Assembly (NCBI RefSeq): GCF_009601015.1
Contig: NZ_WITJ01000003.1
Span: 1 to 64,000 of the forward strand
Direction of reading: 5' to 3'
Source of the DNA: Lactococcus hircilactis
GTDB lineage: Bacteria > Bacillota > Bacilli > Lactobacillales > Streptococcaceae
Length of the DNA stretch: 64,000 nucleotides
Shown here: positions 28,234 through 35,720 of the stretch, in pieces
How positions within the stretch are numbered: position 1 is the stretch's first letter
Layout of the letters: each line of letters opens with the position of its first letter
The notes under the pieces: generated by a model
What the model saw: only the letters and a program-made list of their open reading frames with translations
The model's database searches: none
What the model was told of the DNA's origin: nothing
Translations under genes and position numbers: made by a program

Positions 28234-28754
28234 TTCTCCCAGTTAGCTTCTTGTTTGAGTTTTGTGACATAAGCACTAAAGGCTTGCCCTTTTTGAAGCG
28301 TCGTAAGCTCTTGTGCACTCATGGCCCATTTGCTCAAGGTGTCAATTCCTAGGGAATGTGCTTGAGCATTGAGGCGTTTGGCTTCTGCTTGTCCTGCCTC
28401 AGAGTTAAAAGCCTGACTTTCGGCCGTCATTGCCTTTTGGCTGTTTTCTGTGATCTCTTTAGCCGTCGTGGCCTTTGGAATTAACGTGAGTGCCCCGCCT
28501 TTGATTTTCCCATCTTTGGAAAGCTTTCGTGTGGCCGCCAAAGCTTTCTCATCACTCGCCGCTTTCACATAAGCGGTCTTTTGTGCAAGCGGCGCAAAGC
28601 TCTTGGTCGCCTGTGCCATGGAAGGTTGTGCGGAAGCCTTTGGCTTTGTTTGGGTACTTGCTTGAAGGCTGAGCACGCCTCCTAATGTCATGAGCGCTAG
28701 GGCGCTTCCTGCGAGCAACCACGGAGAATGGTTTCTGCGTTTTGTGTGTGACAT
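28197..28754 (-). CDS. 5' part of the adhesin gene (signal peptide and stalk), frame broken
   Basis: A 185-aa frame that starts with a Gram-positive signal peptide (basic head SHTKRRNHSPW, then LLAGSALALMTLGGVLSL) and goes on with an Ala/Lys-rich region. It ends at a TGA shortly after entering the adhesin frame. At the minus-strand GGG (28238-28240), a single extra G would join NW to GELVARDEEL of the 2048-aa frame and give one protein of about 2220 aa. As it stands only a short secreted peptide would be made. Ribosome site AAAGGA before the ATG. Confidence 0.75.
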   Translation of the reverse strand: MSHTKRRNHSPWLLAGSALALMTLGGVLSLQASTQTKPKASAQPSMAQATKSFAPLAQKTAYVKAASDEKALAATRKLSKDGKIKGGALTLIPKATTAKEITENSQKAMTAESQAFNSEAGQAEAKRLNAQAHSLGIDTLSKWAMSAQELTTLQKGQAFSAYVTKLKQEANWENWSPEMRSCLKV

Positions 28755-28788
28755 AAAAAATCCTTTCTATAAAAAGTAAGCATGAAAA

Positions 28789-28814
28789 AACGGTCAAGTC
28801 GAAACTTGACCGTT
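28789..28814 (-). terminator. hairpin in the adhesin leader (attenuator or terminator)
   Basis: A perfect 11-bp stem (AACGGTCAAGT / ACTTGACCGTT) with a CGAA loop is followed on the minus strand by TTTTTT, 35 bp upstream of the adhesin ATG. Transcripts entering from cargo block B would have to pass it. The distal arm also contains a TTGACC that could serve as a -35. Confidence 0.7.
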
Positions 28815-28862
28815 AACGTCTGGTTTTACGTCGCCTCGGACGCGTGCCTTGAGGGACACAAA

Positions 28863-28888
28863 AAGCGCGGTTGTTTGAAACCACGCTT
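28863..28888 (-). terminator. terminator of biosynthetic cargo block B
   Basis: A 10-bp stem (AAGCGTGGTT with AACCGCGCTT on the minus strand, one G-T pair) with a 6-nt loop and a short T-run lies 70 bp after the histidine phosphatase stop. It is in tandem with the leader hairpin at 28789. Confidence 0.7.
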
Positions 28889-28956
28889 CTTCTAGCTCTC
28901 AATTTTAGCCTTTTGATGTTTATAGAAATATAAGTCATCTCCTTCTCACTCGAGGT

Positions 28957-29613
28957 CTAAATCAAAGTTATTTCTCGATTAACGAGTTCAAATTTCTCAT
29001 TTTCAAATATTATTTGTGTAATTGTACCAGACTTTATATCATTGAATTTAGGCTGACTGTCATCAATCAACCATAAAAATGTAGAAATGCTAAGGCTATG
29101 CCCCACTATGAGAATGTTCTTTTCCCCTTTTCGTGAAGATTTCTCAGCAATTTCAAATATGGACTGAAAAATTCTTTCTCTCAAGTCTTCCCAAGACTCA
29201 GTCCATTTTTCTGTATCCATTCTCGTCAATATTTCAGACATCTCTGGATATAAAAGTTGCTCTCGATTTTTTCCATAAATATCAAAAGCATTATCAAGCA
29301 ACTTCTTGACAAATAAACCATAATCCTGGCCTTCAAAGCTCCCAAAGCACCACTCTCTTAAACGTGTATCTTTGTTGTGAGGAATTTGAATATTCAATTC
29401 TTCAACAATAGTTTCTGAAGTTTCTATTGCACGTCCAGAATCACTTGAAAAAACAGCTTCAAGCTTAATTCCATTAACTAAAAAATATTCTGCAATTTTT
29501 CTGCTTTGACTTAATCCTGTCTGAGTTAATGGAGAATCAGACCATCCCTGTACTCTTCTGAATTTGTTAAAAAAAGTTTCACCATGTCGAATTAAAAAAA
29601 TATTTAACTTCAA
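28957..29613 (-). CDS. histidine phosphatase (phosphoglycerate-mutase-like)
   Basis: A 218-aa phosphatase of the histidine (RHG) clan: LIRHGETFFNK at residues 6-16 with the catalytic His, and a second His block, NILIVGHSLSIS, near 165. Family members remove phosphate from small metabolites or act as mutases; the substrate is not readable. Its start overlaps the carrier-protein stop by 4 bp. It is the last gene of the second transcript of cargo block B, before a terminator. In the cluster it could dephosphorylate an intermediate or cofactor. Confidence 0.82.
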   Translation of the reverse strand: MKLNIFLIRHGETFFNKFRRVQGWSDSPLTQTGLSQSRKIAEYFLVNGIKLEAVFSSDSGRAIETSETIVEELNIQIPHNKDTRLREWCFGSFEGQDYGLFVKKLLDNAFDIYGKNREQLLYPEMSEILTRMDTEKWTESWEDLRERIFQSIFEIAEKSSRKGEKNILIVGHSLSISTFLWLIDDSQPKFNDIKSGTITQIIFENEKFELVNREITLI

Positions 29614-29951
29614 ATTTTATTTTCCTTTTTCTGAACTTTGATGATAACTAGAGGAGTATCATACATTACCATTTGTCCATCTCTTACTAAAATATCTTCA
29701 ACTATTCCGTCTCCTTCCATCAAAACAGTATTAATAATTTTCAAACTCTCAACTTCAAATAAAATATCTCCTTTGTGAAGAGAGCGGACTTCATAAGGAA
29801 TCTTTACATGAACAATTCCAATCAACTTGCTAACATAAACAAATAAGGTTGGATTAAAAAGAGCATCATACATTATTGATTCATTGTTCTCCGCAAAAGT
29901 TGTCTTTTTTCTTTCCTTTACGTTATGAGCTAAAAAGTTAAACATGTCCAT
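29610..29951 (-). CDS. biotinyl/lipoyl-carrier-domain protein (BCCP-like)
   Basis: A 113-aa protein whose last 75 residues follow the biotinyl-domain pattern: GDILFEVESLKIINTVLMEGDGIVEDILVRDG. The Lys of ESLKI takes the place of the biotinylated Lys in the classic EAMKM motif. The first 35 residues are unlike the Ala/Pro linker of AccB. A carrier of this type would serve a carboxylase, for example supplying malonyl units to the ketosynthase in the same cluster. No carboxylase subunits are in the window, so it would have to use those of the host. Whether it is biotinylated is uncertain. Confidence 0.65.
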   Translation of the reverse strand: MDMFNFLAHNVKERKKTTFAENNESIMYDALFNPTLFVYVSKLIGIVHVKIPYEVRSLHKGDILFEVESLKIINTVLMEGDGIVEDILVRDGQMVMYDTPLVIIKVQKKENKI

Positions 29952-29975
29952 GATTTAAGTTGCCTACCTTTTGAA

Positions 29976-30899
29976 TTATTGAGGAAATTTCATTGATAAA
30001 AGTTCTGACTGCAATTTTCCCATTTCTTCCTTACTTTTTTTACTTCCAGAAGCAAGAGCTCCCTCTGCAAATTTTGTTTTAAAAAGCTTTTTCAATATAT
30101 CCCTTTGTATTTTTAAAGGTAAGTGATAAAAGACTCGCAAATTTTGAGGTTCTATAGTAAATCCTGCTTCTGAAATTACTTTAAAATTCCTATTTAGTGA
30201 TTGAACAATTTCAATTAACTGATCATTATGCTTAGCAACTTCCTTGCTGGTTTCTCCATAAGAGTAGATACCTAACTCAAGTGCGGTAATAAAGGCGACA
30301 TGACATTTCTGCCACGCCTCCATATTTCTGGAAATTTCACAAGGAATTCCTGAAGAACGGAATAATTTTAACAGAACTACTACTCTTTTTGAAGTTTTTC
30401 CATTAAGCTCTCCAAAGGTTGTTTTCTGGATAAACGAGGGGACTAGACTATATCTCAAGACCCCTTTTTCAATTTTTCCTCCTGCTCCTGGAAAAGCAGG
30501 AATAAGCCTTCCTTGACCTAGGATTTCTCCAAATGCTGTGTATCCCTCAATATTATTTACCATCGTAACAATATTTAAGGAGATATTGTTTTTGAGCTCT
30601 GAAAGAGCATTGAGTATCTGATTCCGCCGTACCGTAACAAAAATATAATCGTAATAGTCTCCGTCACTCACATTGCTATCGACTGTTACTCTTGCTTTTA
30701 CAACTTTTCCCTCTTCTTCGTAGAGGAGACCTTTTTCTTCTAAAACCTCTAACCTATCATTTCGCGCATAGACATGGACATCATTCCCATTTTTTGAAAA
30801 GTGTACTGCTAGAATACTACCAATAACTCCTGCACCATAAATTAAAATTTTATATTTTCTCTTTTGAGACAAAATATCATTACCTCTTATCCAGTTCAT
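29976..30899 (-). CDS. ketopantoate-reductase-like (PanE/ApbA family) oxidoreductase
   Basis: A 307-aa NAD(P)-dependent reductase. The Rossmann motif is YGAGVIGSILAVHFSKNGNDVHVYAR at residues 20-45, and the C-terminal helical domain has EAWQKCHVAFITALELG with the expected Lys. PanE relatives reduce 2-keto or 3-keto groups, often not in pantothenate synthesis when found in secondary clusters. The start overlaps the Rrf2 stop by 20 bp, so it is co-translated with the regulator. In the proposed pathway it could reduce a keto or butenolide intermediate; that is inference. Confidence 0.78.
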   Translation of the reverse strand: MNWIRGNDILSQKRKYKILIYGAGVIGSILAVHFSKNGNDVHVYARNDRLEVLEEKGLLYEEEGKVVKARVTVDSNVSDGDYYDYIFVTVRRNQILNALSELKNNISLNIVTMVNNIEGYTAFGEILGQGRLIPAFPGAGGKIEKGVLRYSLVPSFIQKTTFGELNGKTSKRVVVLLKLFRSSGIPCEISRNMEAWQKCHVAFITALELGIYSYGETSKEVAKHNDQLIEIVQSLNRNFKVISEAGFTIEPQNLRVFYHLPLKIQRDILKKLFKTKFAEGALASGSKKSKEEMGKLQSELLSMKFPQ

Positions 30900-31311
30900 C
30901 TAACGTTACTCCACGTAAAACGTTTTCCATGGCATCTTCCGCTTCATAAAGTAATTTTGAACTCTCTTGAAGCCATTTTTCAACACTCTCTCTATTTTGG
31001 AACGCTGTTGTATCAAAATCGGTGTGAATTTTAAACAATTGCCGAGTTCCTTCTATTGCTTCCAAAATATCGTAAATTGTTATTTCCTTAGAATCTTTTG
31101 CTAATCTCAATCCCCCTGAGCTGCCTGTTTTAGAGGTCAGAATCCCATTTTTTTTAAGGAGAGAAGATATTTTCTTGATACTAGGAATAGGAATATTCAA
31201 CTTTTCAGATATTTTCTGTATTGACAAATATTCATAGTATTGTTCTTCTGACTTGATAGCAATATATGATGTAATTTCTAGTGCTTGTGAAAATGCGATA
31301 GAGTAGGACAT
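30880..31311 (-). CDS. Rrf2-family transcriptional regulator, cysteine-free
   Basis: A 143-aa Rrf2 protein: a winged helix (YLSIQKISEKLNIPIPSIKKISSLLKKNGILTSKTGSSGGLRLAKD) with the typical SGGLRL wing, then the DILEAIEG dimer helix. I find no cysteine, so it cannot hold an Fe-S cluster as IscR or NsrR do and may instead bind a ligand. The ATG at 31311 has GGAGG 6 nt upstream; the longer frame to 31347 runs through the operator. A 36-bp dyad sits in front of it, and a 16-bp part of it recurs at the promoter of the acp-ketosynthase operon. It probably controls both. Confidence 0.85.
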   Translation of the reverse strand: MSYSIAFSQALEITSYIAIKSEEQYYEYLSIQKISEKLNIPIPSIKKISSLLKKNGILTSKTGSSGGLRLAKDSKEITIYDILEAIEGTRQLFKIHTDFDTTAFQNRESVEKWLQESSKLLYEAEDAMENVLRGVTLDELDKR

Positions 31312-31326
31312 AATGTACCTCCAATT

Positions 31327-31362
31327 ATTATATTTAGTATATTCCATTATACCAAATATAAT
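31327..31362. promoter_or_regulatory. 36-bp dyad operator upstream of the Rrf2 gene
   Basis: Two 15-bp arms (ATTATATTTAGTATA and TATACCAAATATAAT) surround a 6-nt spacer and differ from perfect symmetry at one position. The 16-bp block TATATTTAGTATATTC (31329-31344) recurs exactly at 35561-35576. Position and size fit an autoregulatory Rrf2 site. Confidence 0.75.
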
Positions 31363-31369
31363 CGCAAAT

Positions 31370-32695
31370 TTACTTTCTTTCCATTGGAACTATAAAGATT
31401 AGCACTAATATAAGTCCCACAAAAGTTAGTCCAACACCAATTAACATAGATTTTCCAAAAACATCTGAAATTCCTGTTAACTTTTCAGTAAAAGCCGCAA
31501 AAATTGCTAAGCCTAATGCTCCACCAAATTGACGCGCGGTATTATATACTCCCGATGCAGCCCCCGAAATTTCGGTGCGGATTCTGACAAGTCCTGAAGT
31601 AGCAAGTGTTGCGAAAGCTAATGCAAAACCTACTGCAAATCCAAGTGTTCCAATTAGGAGCAACCAATAATTTGCCGAATGAGCAATAGCGGATAACTCT
31701 GCCATAGATAGGATGACCACAATAAAGCCAATGACCATAACACGTGCATTTCCCCACTTTTGCACCAATTTTCTTGCCTGTACCGCAATAACAAAGAGAA
31801 GAACGGCCATGGGTACCATGCCTAACGCTGTTACAAATGGGCTATATCCCAGACTTCTCTGCATGAATTGCGGCGTATAAAACCAAAAGCCGATACCTGC
31901 TGAACTAAAGAGCAGGGAACTCAGATACGAGGCCGTGCGTTCTCTATCTTTGAATATTTCAAGGGGCATAGTGGGATGATTCACTCTGCCTTGGCTATAA
32001 ATAAAGGCAATCCAGAAAACAAGGGAAACAATCAGCGTTGGAACTCTCCATGGACTTCCGTCCAATCCATAAGAAATAGATGTCATCGCAAGAATAGACA
32101 GAATCGTTCCTAACCAATCAAGGTTCCCTGTCTGCTTTTCAGGCTTTGCTAAAACTTTTAGGGCAATAATGACCATAATGAAAGCAATCGGTCCATTGAT
32201 ATAAAAACCAATCCGCCAAGAAGCAAAGGTAGCAAAAAATCCACCAATTACCAAGCCAATCGCAGCACCTGCGCCAATAACGGAGGCATAGTAGCCAATC
32301 ACTTTTTGTCTTGCTTGTCCTTCAAATGTATCCGTTAAGAGTGCCAAACAATTTGGGGCAAGGACAGCCGCCCCTATTCCTTGTAGTGCACGAAAGCCAA
32401 TAATCATCGTCGCATTCATTGATGCGCCAACTGCTAAACTGCCAAGGCCAAAAATAATAAGGGATAAAATGAAGAGGGGCTTTCGTCCATACAAATCCCC
32501 TAATTTCCCACCAATAAGCATAAATCCTGCATAAGTTAAAGCGTAAGAAACTTGAACCCACGACAATGCTCCAGCATTCAAGTGAAGTTGGGAAGCTATT
32601 TTAACTGTACCAGTATAAACAATAGAAGTATCAAGAACCCCGATGAAAGCTCCGATAAGTGCCAAGGCAAGGATTATTTTTTGTGTTCTAGTCAT
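31370..32695 (-). CDS. MFS multidrug/metabolite exporter
   Basis: A 441-aa major facilitator transporter with about 12 membrane segments. The family signature between segments 2 and 3 is GGKLGDLYGRKPLF, and LDTSIVYTGTVKIA in segment 1 is the motif-D1-like sequence of the drug:H+ antiporter group. The start overlaps the HAD stop by 8 bp (ATGACTAG). It closes the first transcript of cargo block B. As the only transporter of the cluster it is the natural exporter of the product, or a resistance pump. Confidence 0.88.
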   Translation of the reverse strand: MTRTQKIILALALIGAFIGVLDTSIVYTGTVKIASQLHLNAGALSWVQVSYALTYAGFMLIGGKLGDLYGRKPLFILSLIIFGLGSLAVGASMNATMIIGFRALQGIGAAVLAPNCLALLTDTFEGQARQKVIGYYASVIGAGAAIGLVIGGFFATFASWRIGFYINGPIAFIMVIIALKVLAKPEKQTGNLDWLGTILSILAMTSISYGLDGSPWRVPTLIVSLVFWIAFIYSQGRVNHPTMPLEIFKDRERTASYLSSLLFSSAGIGFWFYTPQFMQRSLGYSPFVTALGMVPMAVLLFVIAVQARKLVQKWGNARVMVIGFIVVILSMAELSAIAHSANYWLLLIGTLGFAVGFALAFATLATSGLVRIRTEISGAASGVYNTARQFGGALGLAIFAAFTEKLTGISDVFGKSMLIGVGLTFVGLILVLIFIVPMERK

Positions 32696-33374
32696 CTTGC
32701 TCCTCCCAAATAGCTTGATCGGAATCTAGTCTTTCTAAATATTCTTTTGTAATTTCTTTTACTGAGCTTACAATATACTTCGTCCCCACTTTTGTCATCT
32801 CATCTTTTTGAAATCCCCAGCTATGTTGAGTGGGAATGCCGATGAAAGGGATGGAATATTTCTTAGCCTCTTTTGCTACCTCAGCAACATCATCAATAAA
32901 CAGTACCTCTTGATACTCTAATTGATAAAAATTCTTGACAATTTCCTTTAGACCTGGGCGGAAGTCATTCGTACAAATATATTGATCGAAATTTTTCAAA
33001 TAAGAAGTAAAGCATTTATCAATCATTTCATAATCTAACCCACCATAACAAACGATTTTTACATCCAAATTCTTCAATAAACTTATAAACTCTGGGACTC
33101 CATCAAGTATTGGCGTACCACTTTTATCAATATATTTTTGACGCTCATCAAAAAATAATTTAAGGACATCTTCTGATTCTTTATGACCTGAGAGTGATAA
33201 TTGCTTTAGAAAATAATTCACTGCTTTCCCTCTGTTTTGGGAAAACATATTATTTTCTAATTCGGCAGTATATGGAATATTAAATCTTTGAGCCAAGATA
33301 TGGAGCACTGGACTAAATGTATCTTCCAGTAAAACCCCATCAATATCACATGCAATCAATTTTATATTTTTCAT
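32688..33374 (-). CDS. HAD-superfamily phosphatase
   Basis: A haloacid-dehalogenase-type hydrolase of about 228 aa. Motif I is CDIDGVLLED with both Asp, motif II-like is KIVCYGG, and motif IV is VLFIDDVAEVAKEA. An alpha-helical cap lies between motifs I and II, as in beta-phosphoglucomutase-like phosphatases. The ATG at 33374 has AAAGGA at a good distance. An ATG at 33380 overlaps the previous stop (ATGA) and is the alternative. It is translated between the AfsA-like protein and the exporter. In A-factor-type pathways a phosphatase removes the glycerol-derived phosphate; this protein could do that. Confidence 0.82.
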   Translation of the reverse strand: MKNIKLIACDIDGVLLEDTFSPVLHILAQRFNIPYTAELENNMFSQNRGKAVNYFLKQLSLSGHKESEDVLKLFFDERQKYIDKSGTPILDGVPEFISLLKNLDVKIVCYGGLDYEMIDKCFTSYLKNFDQYICTNDFRPGLKEIVKNFYQLEYQEVLFIDDVAEVAKEAKKYSIPFIGIPTQHSWGFQKDEMTKVGTKYIVSSVKEITKEYLERLDSDQAIWEEQDD

Positions 33375-33376
33375 TT

Positions 33377-34081
33377 TCATCTTTCCTTTCTCTGTATTCC
33401 CAAGAAATATCCTAAAACACATCGCGAATCATTTTGAAATAAGGAAAATAAACAAATAATCATTCCCCCTTTTCCATGTACAAGGAATGTTTGAATAATA
33501 ACTTCCTTATCTCGTTGAACCAAATGTTCGTATTTTTTAAATTCCTCTGAAATATAAAATTGACTGTCGTTGGTAAATTCCGAAACAACTGTCGCGATAG
33601 CCGCTTGACGGCACATCTCAGTTAGTAAAATTGCTTCGACATGCTCTGAGTTAATGTGATCAAGAACAATCTCTTGAGTATGTGTAGGACTTCCTACATA
33701 CTTTGATATTTTCCCAGTTTGCTCAGACAAAACTTTAGAAACCATGATATCCTCTTGATTTGTTTTATGCAAATCTTCTATGCTCAATGTTTCTCGCTTA
33801 TTTAGGTCATTTTCTTCTGGATAGATTTTTCCAAGAGCTAATAAAATTTTACTTTTATCCAAAAACGAAAGTTTTATCTTATTGATGTCACTAATCTCTT
33901 GCTTCCATCTTTTAATTTCAGCAGATTTACTACTTTCATCAAAATATACATTTCCCTCAAGCATATAAAGTAAGATTTCAAATTCTTTTTTATCTGAAAC
34001 AATGACTACATTTTTTTCAAATTTCCTATCCTTGTCTGTACTTAATATGACCTGATTCACTTTGCCATCAAAATTACTCAT
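33377..34081 (-). CDS. AfsA-like hotdog-domain protein
   Basis: A 234-aa protein with a hotdog-type C-terminal half: EIVLDHINSEHVEAILLTEMCRQAAIATV (residues 137-165), then strands. The DH...HV...E...RQA pattern is that of AfsA/ScbA (PF03756), which joins a beta-ketoacyl-ACP to dihydroxyacetone phosphate. Streptomyces AfsA has two hotdog repeats and about 300 aa; here the first half is divergent or reduced. The ATG at 34081 has GGAGGGG upstream and overlaps the ketosynthase stop by 8 bp. Its neighbours (ketosynthase, ACP, phosphatase) suit an AfsA role. A dehydratase- or thioesterase-like hotdog is the alternative. Confidence 0.55.
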   Translation of the reverse strand: MSNFDGKVNQVILSTDKDRKFEKNVVIVSDKKEFEILLYMLEGNVYFDESSKSAEIKRWKQEISDINKIKLSFLDKSKILLALGKIYPEENDLNKRETLSIEDLHKTNQEDIMVSKVLSEQTGKISKYVGSPTHTQEIVLDHINSEHVEAILLTEMCRQAAIATVVSEFTNDSQFYISEEFKKYEHLVQRDKEVIIQTFLVHGKGGMIICLFSLFQNDSRCVLGYFLGIQRKER

Positions 34082-35297
34082 CTTTCCCCTCCACTTTTTC
34101 AAATAGAAGAGCTGCATTGTGACCTCCAAAACCAAATGAAGCAGAAATCGCTGTATTAACTTCTTGATTGGTCTTAACTTCTGACACAAGATTTAAATTC
34201 TCTATTGGGTGGTCAATCAAATTGGGGTGAACAATACCATATTTTATTGCTATAGCACACACCATTGCTTCAATTGCTCCGCTTGCACCAAATGTATGTC
34301 CCAGTAATCCTTTAGTAGAATTTATCATTGGTTGATTTTTGACATCTTCCCCAAATATTCGTTTGAAAACTTCACTCTCAACCTTATCATTAAGAATTGT
34401 GCCCGTCCCATGAGCATTATAATAATCTATCCGTTTTCCTGAAGTAAGCTTGCGTAACATTTTTTCAATTACAGCACCACTTTCTTCAATAGCTACAATG
34501 CTATAAGCGTCCATTGATGCCGCAAATCCTGTTACTACAGCATAAATTTCAGCACCTCTTTTTTTAGCCGTTTCATAGTTTTCTAAAACTAGACAGCAAG
34601 CTGTTCCTTCATTTAGCAACAAACCAGAGCGAGTTTCCTGAAAAGGTCTAGGAAGACCATCAGGACTAGAGTCGAATACTTTTAATCCCTCTAGCAATTT
34701 GATGATTGAAAATTTATCATCTTGGAGCCATTCTGTTCCACCACATACTACGGTATCAGCGTGGCCATCGGCTATTTTCAGATAAGCTTCTCCAATTGCA
34801 TTAGTTGATGAGGCGCAAGCGGCATTAATTACATAACATTCACCATGTAATTGATTAGTTATTGAAATCCAAGAAGCTGGCGCATTGGCCATAACTTTCG
34901 GTGCACCAAATCGATCCATCTTGCCTTCGGTAATAAACTTTTCGTAGTTTTTGAACCCACTAGATAAATCACCAACTCCTAACCCAAGAATAGCTGGAAT
35001 TTCATTATCTTCTGGAATAGTAATCCCTGAATCTTCAATTGCTAGTTTTGAAGCTAATGCAACCACTTGAGAATTGATATTACTGAAAAGTTTAATTTTT
35101 CTATCCGTTTGTTCGCTCGTCAACTTAACGGCTGGAACATAATAATCAACATTAACTGGGTATTTTTTCTTTGTTTCTTCAGGTATTTTCTGAGAAAAAT
35201 TTCTTTTTCCAGATAATAAATTTTTTATAAATTCAGTTTTACCAATACCTAGTTGTGTAACAGGACCAATTCCTGTAATAACTACCCTATTTTTCAT
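34074..35297 (-). CDS. beta-ketoacyl-ACP synthase (FabF-like ketosynthase)
   Basis: A 407-aa condensing enzyme with the full KAS I/II active site: Cys161 in NAACASST, His296 in NAHGTGT, Lys329 and His334 in STKGLLGHTFGASG, and the C-terminal SFGFGGHNAALLFE. It should extend an acyl chain on the ACP encoded just before it. It is not the housekeeping FabF: it is on the mobile element, more A+T-rich, and in a special cluster. Its start overlaps the ACP stop by 11 bp. The product is a beta-ketoacyl-ACP, the donor substrate for an AfsA-type reaction. Confidence 0.9.
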   Translation of the reverse strand: MKNRVVITGIGPVTQLGIGKTEFIKNLLSGKRNFSQKIPEETKKKYPVNVDYYVPAVKLTSEQTDRKIKLFSNINSQVVALASKLAIEDSGITIPEDNEIPAILGLGVGDLSSGFKNYEKFITEGKMDRFGAPKVMANAPASWISITNQLHGECYVINAACASSTNAIGEAYLKIADGHADTVVCGGTEWLQDDKFSIIKLLEGLKVFDSSPDGLPRPFQETRSGLLLNEGTACCLVLENYETAKKRGAEIYAVVTGFAASMDAYSIVAIEESGAVIEKMLRKLTSGKRIDYYNAHGTGTILNDKVESEVFKRIFGEDVKNQPMINSTKGLLGHTFGASGAIEAMVCAIAIKYGIVHPNLIDHPIENLNLVSEVKTNQEVNTAISASFGFGGHNAALLFEKVEGKDE

Positions 35298-35538
35298 TTT
35301 TCTCCAGCTTTCTCTCTATGAAAGTTGTTACTTCAGAAACTGTTTTAATATCTGAAATTTCACCTTCATCAATATCAAGATTAAACTTCTCTTCGAGTAG
35401 AGTAATAAGAATCATCATTCTAACTGAATCAAAATCTAAATTGTCTGCCAGTGAGTCGTCACTCTTAACCCTTCGCGTAACACCTTCATCTGTTTCTATT
35501 GCAGAAGCGATAACATCTTTTACCTGTTCGTCAACCAT
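35287..35538 (-). CDS. acyl carrier protein
   Basis: An 83-aa acidic carrier with the phosphopantetheine site DNLDFDSVRMM (Ser38) and a helix-rich fold (LEEKFNLDIDEGEISDIKTVSEVTTFIE). It is the first gene of the biosynthetic operon, with GGGAG before the ATG and a strong promoter 30 bp upstream. It is separate from fatty-acid synthesis genes and is presumably dedicated to the ketosynthase that follows. Confidence 0.92.
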   Translation of the reverse strand: MVDEQVKDVIASAIETDEGVTRRVKSDDSLADNLDFDSVRMMILITLLEEKFNLDIDEGEISDIKTVSEVTTFIERKLEKNEK

Positions 35539-35560
35539 TTTTTATCTCCCTTTCCATTAG

Positions 35561-35576
35561 TATATTTAGTATATTC
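35561..35576. promoter_or_regulatory. second copy of the Rrf2-gene operator sequence
   Basis: The block TATATTTAGTATATTC is identical over 16 bp to 31329-31344 in the dyad before the Rrf2 gene. It overlaps the -10 of the acp promoter, so binding would block RNA polymerase. Confidence 0.7.
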
Positions 35577-35596
35577 TTTATATATAAATATGTCAA
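35568..35596 (-). promoter_or_regulatory. promoter of the acp-ketosynthase operon
   Basis: Minus strand TTGACA (35591-35596), a 17-bp spacer, TATACT (35568-35573). Near-consensus, and overlapping the putative Rrf2 site. Confidence 0.85.
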
Positions 35597-35635
35597 GAGA
35601 AAATATTTCCTGTCTTGCTTACAATGTGAAAAATA

Positions 35636-35667
35636 AAAACGAGCCATAGGAGTATCTGGGTCGTTTT
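35636..35667 (-). terminator. terminator after the leading transfer-region genes
   Basis: The minus strand reads AAAACGA(C)CC, an 11-nt loop region, GG(C)TCGTTTT and then T-rich sequence. It ends the three-gene transcript from 36739 before cargo block B. Confidence 0.7.
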
Positions 35668-35689
35668 ACAATCGGGTTATGATGCTTTT

Positions 35690-35720
35690 CTAGCTAGCTA
35701 GCTAACTAACTAGCTAACTA
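35690..35720. repeat. CTAG/CTAA tetranucleotide repeat
   Basis: About eight tandem CTAG or CTAA units straddle the stop codon of the next gene. They supply stop codons in several frames and could vary in number. No function is evident. Confidence 0.6.

Noticed and set aside
35690-35720. CTAG repeat as a CRISPR or regulatory array
   Set aside because: Units are four bases long with no spacers. It is a simple sequence repeat.
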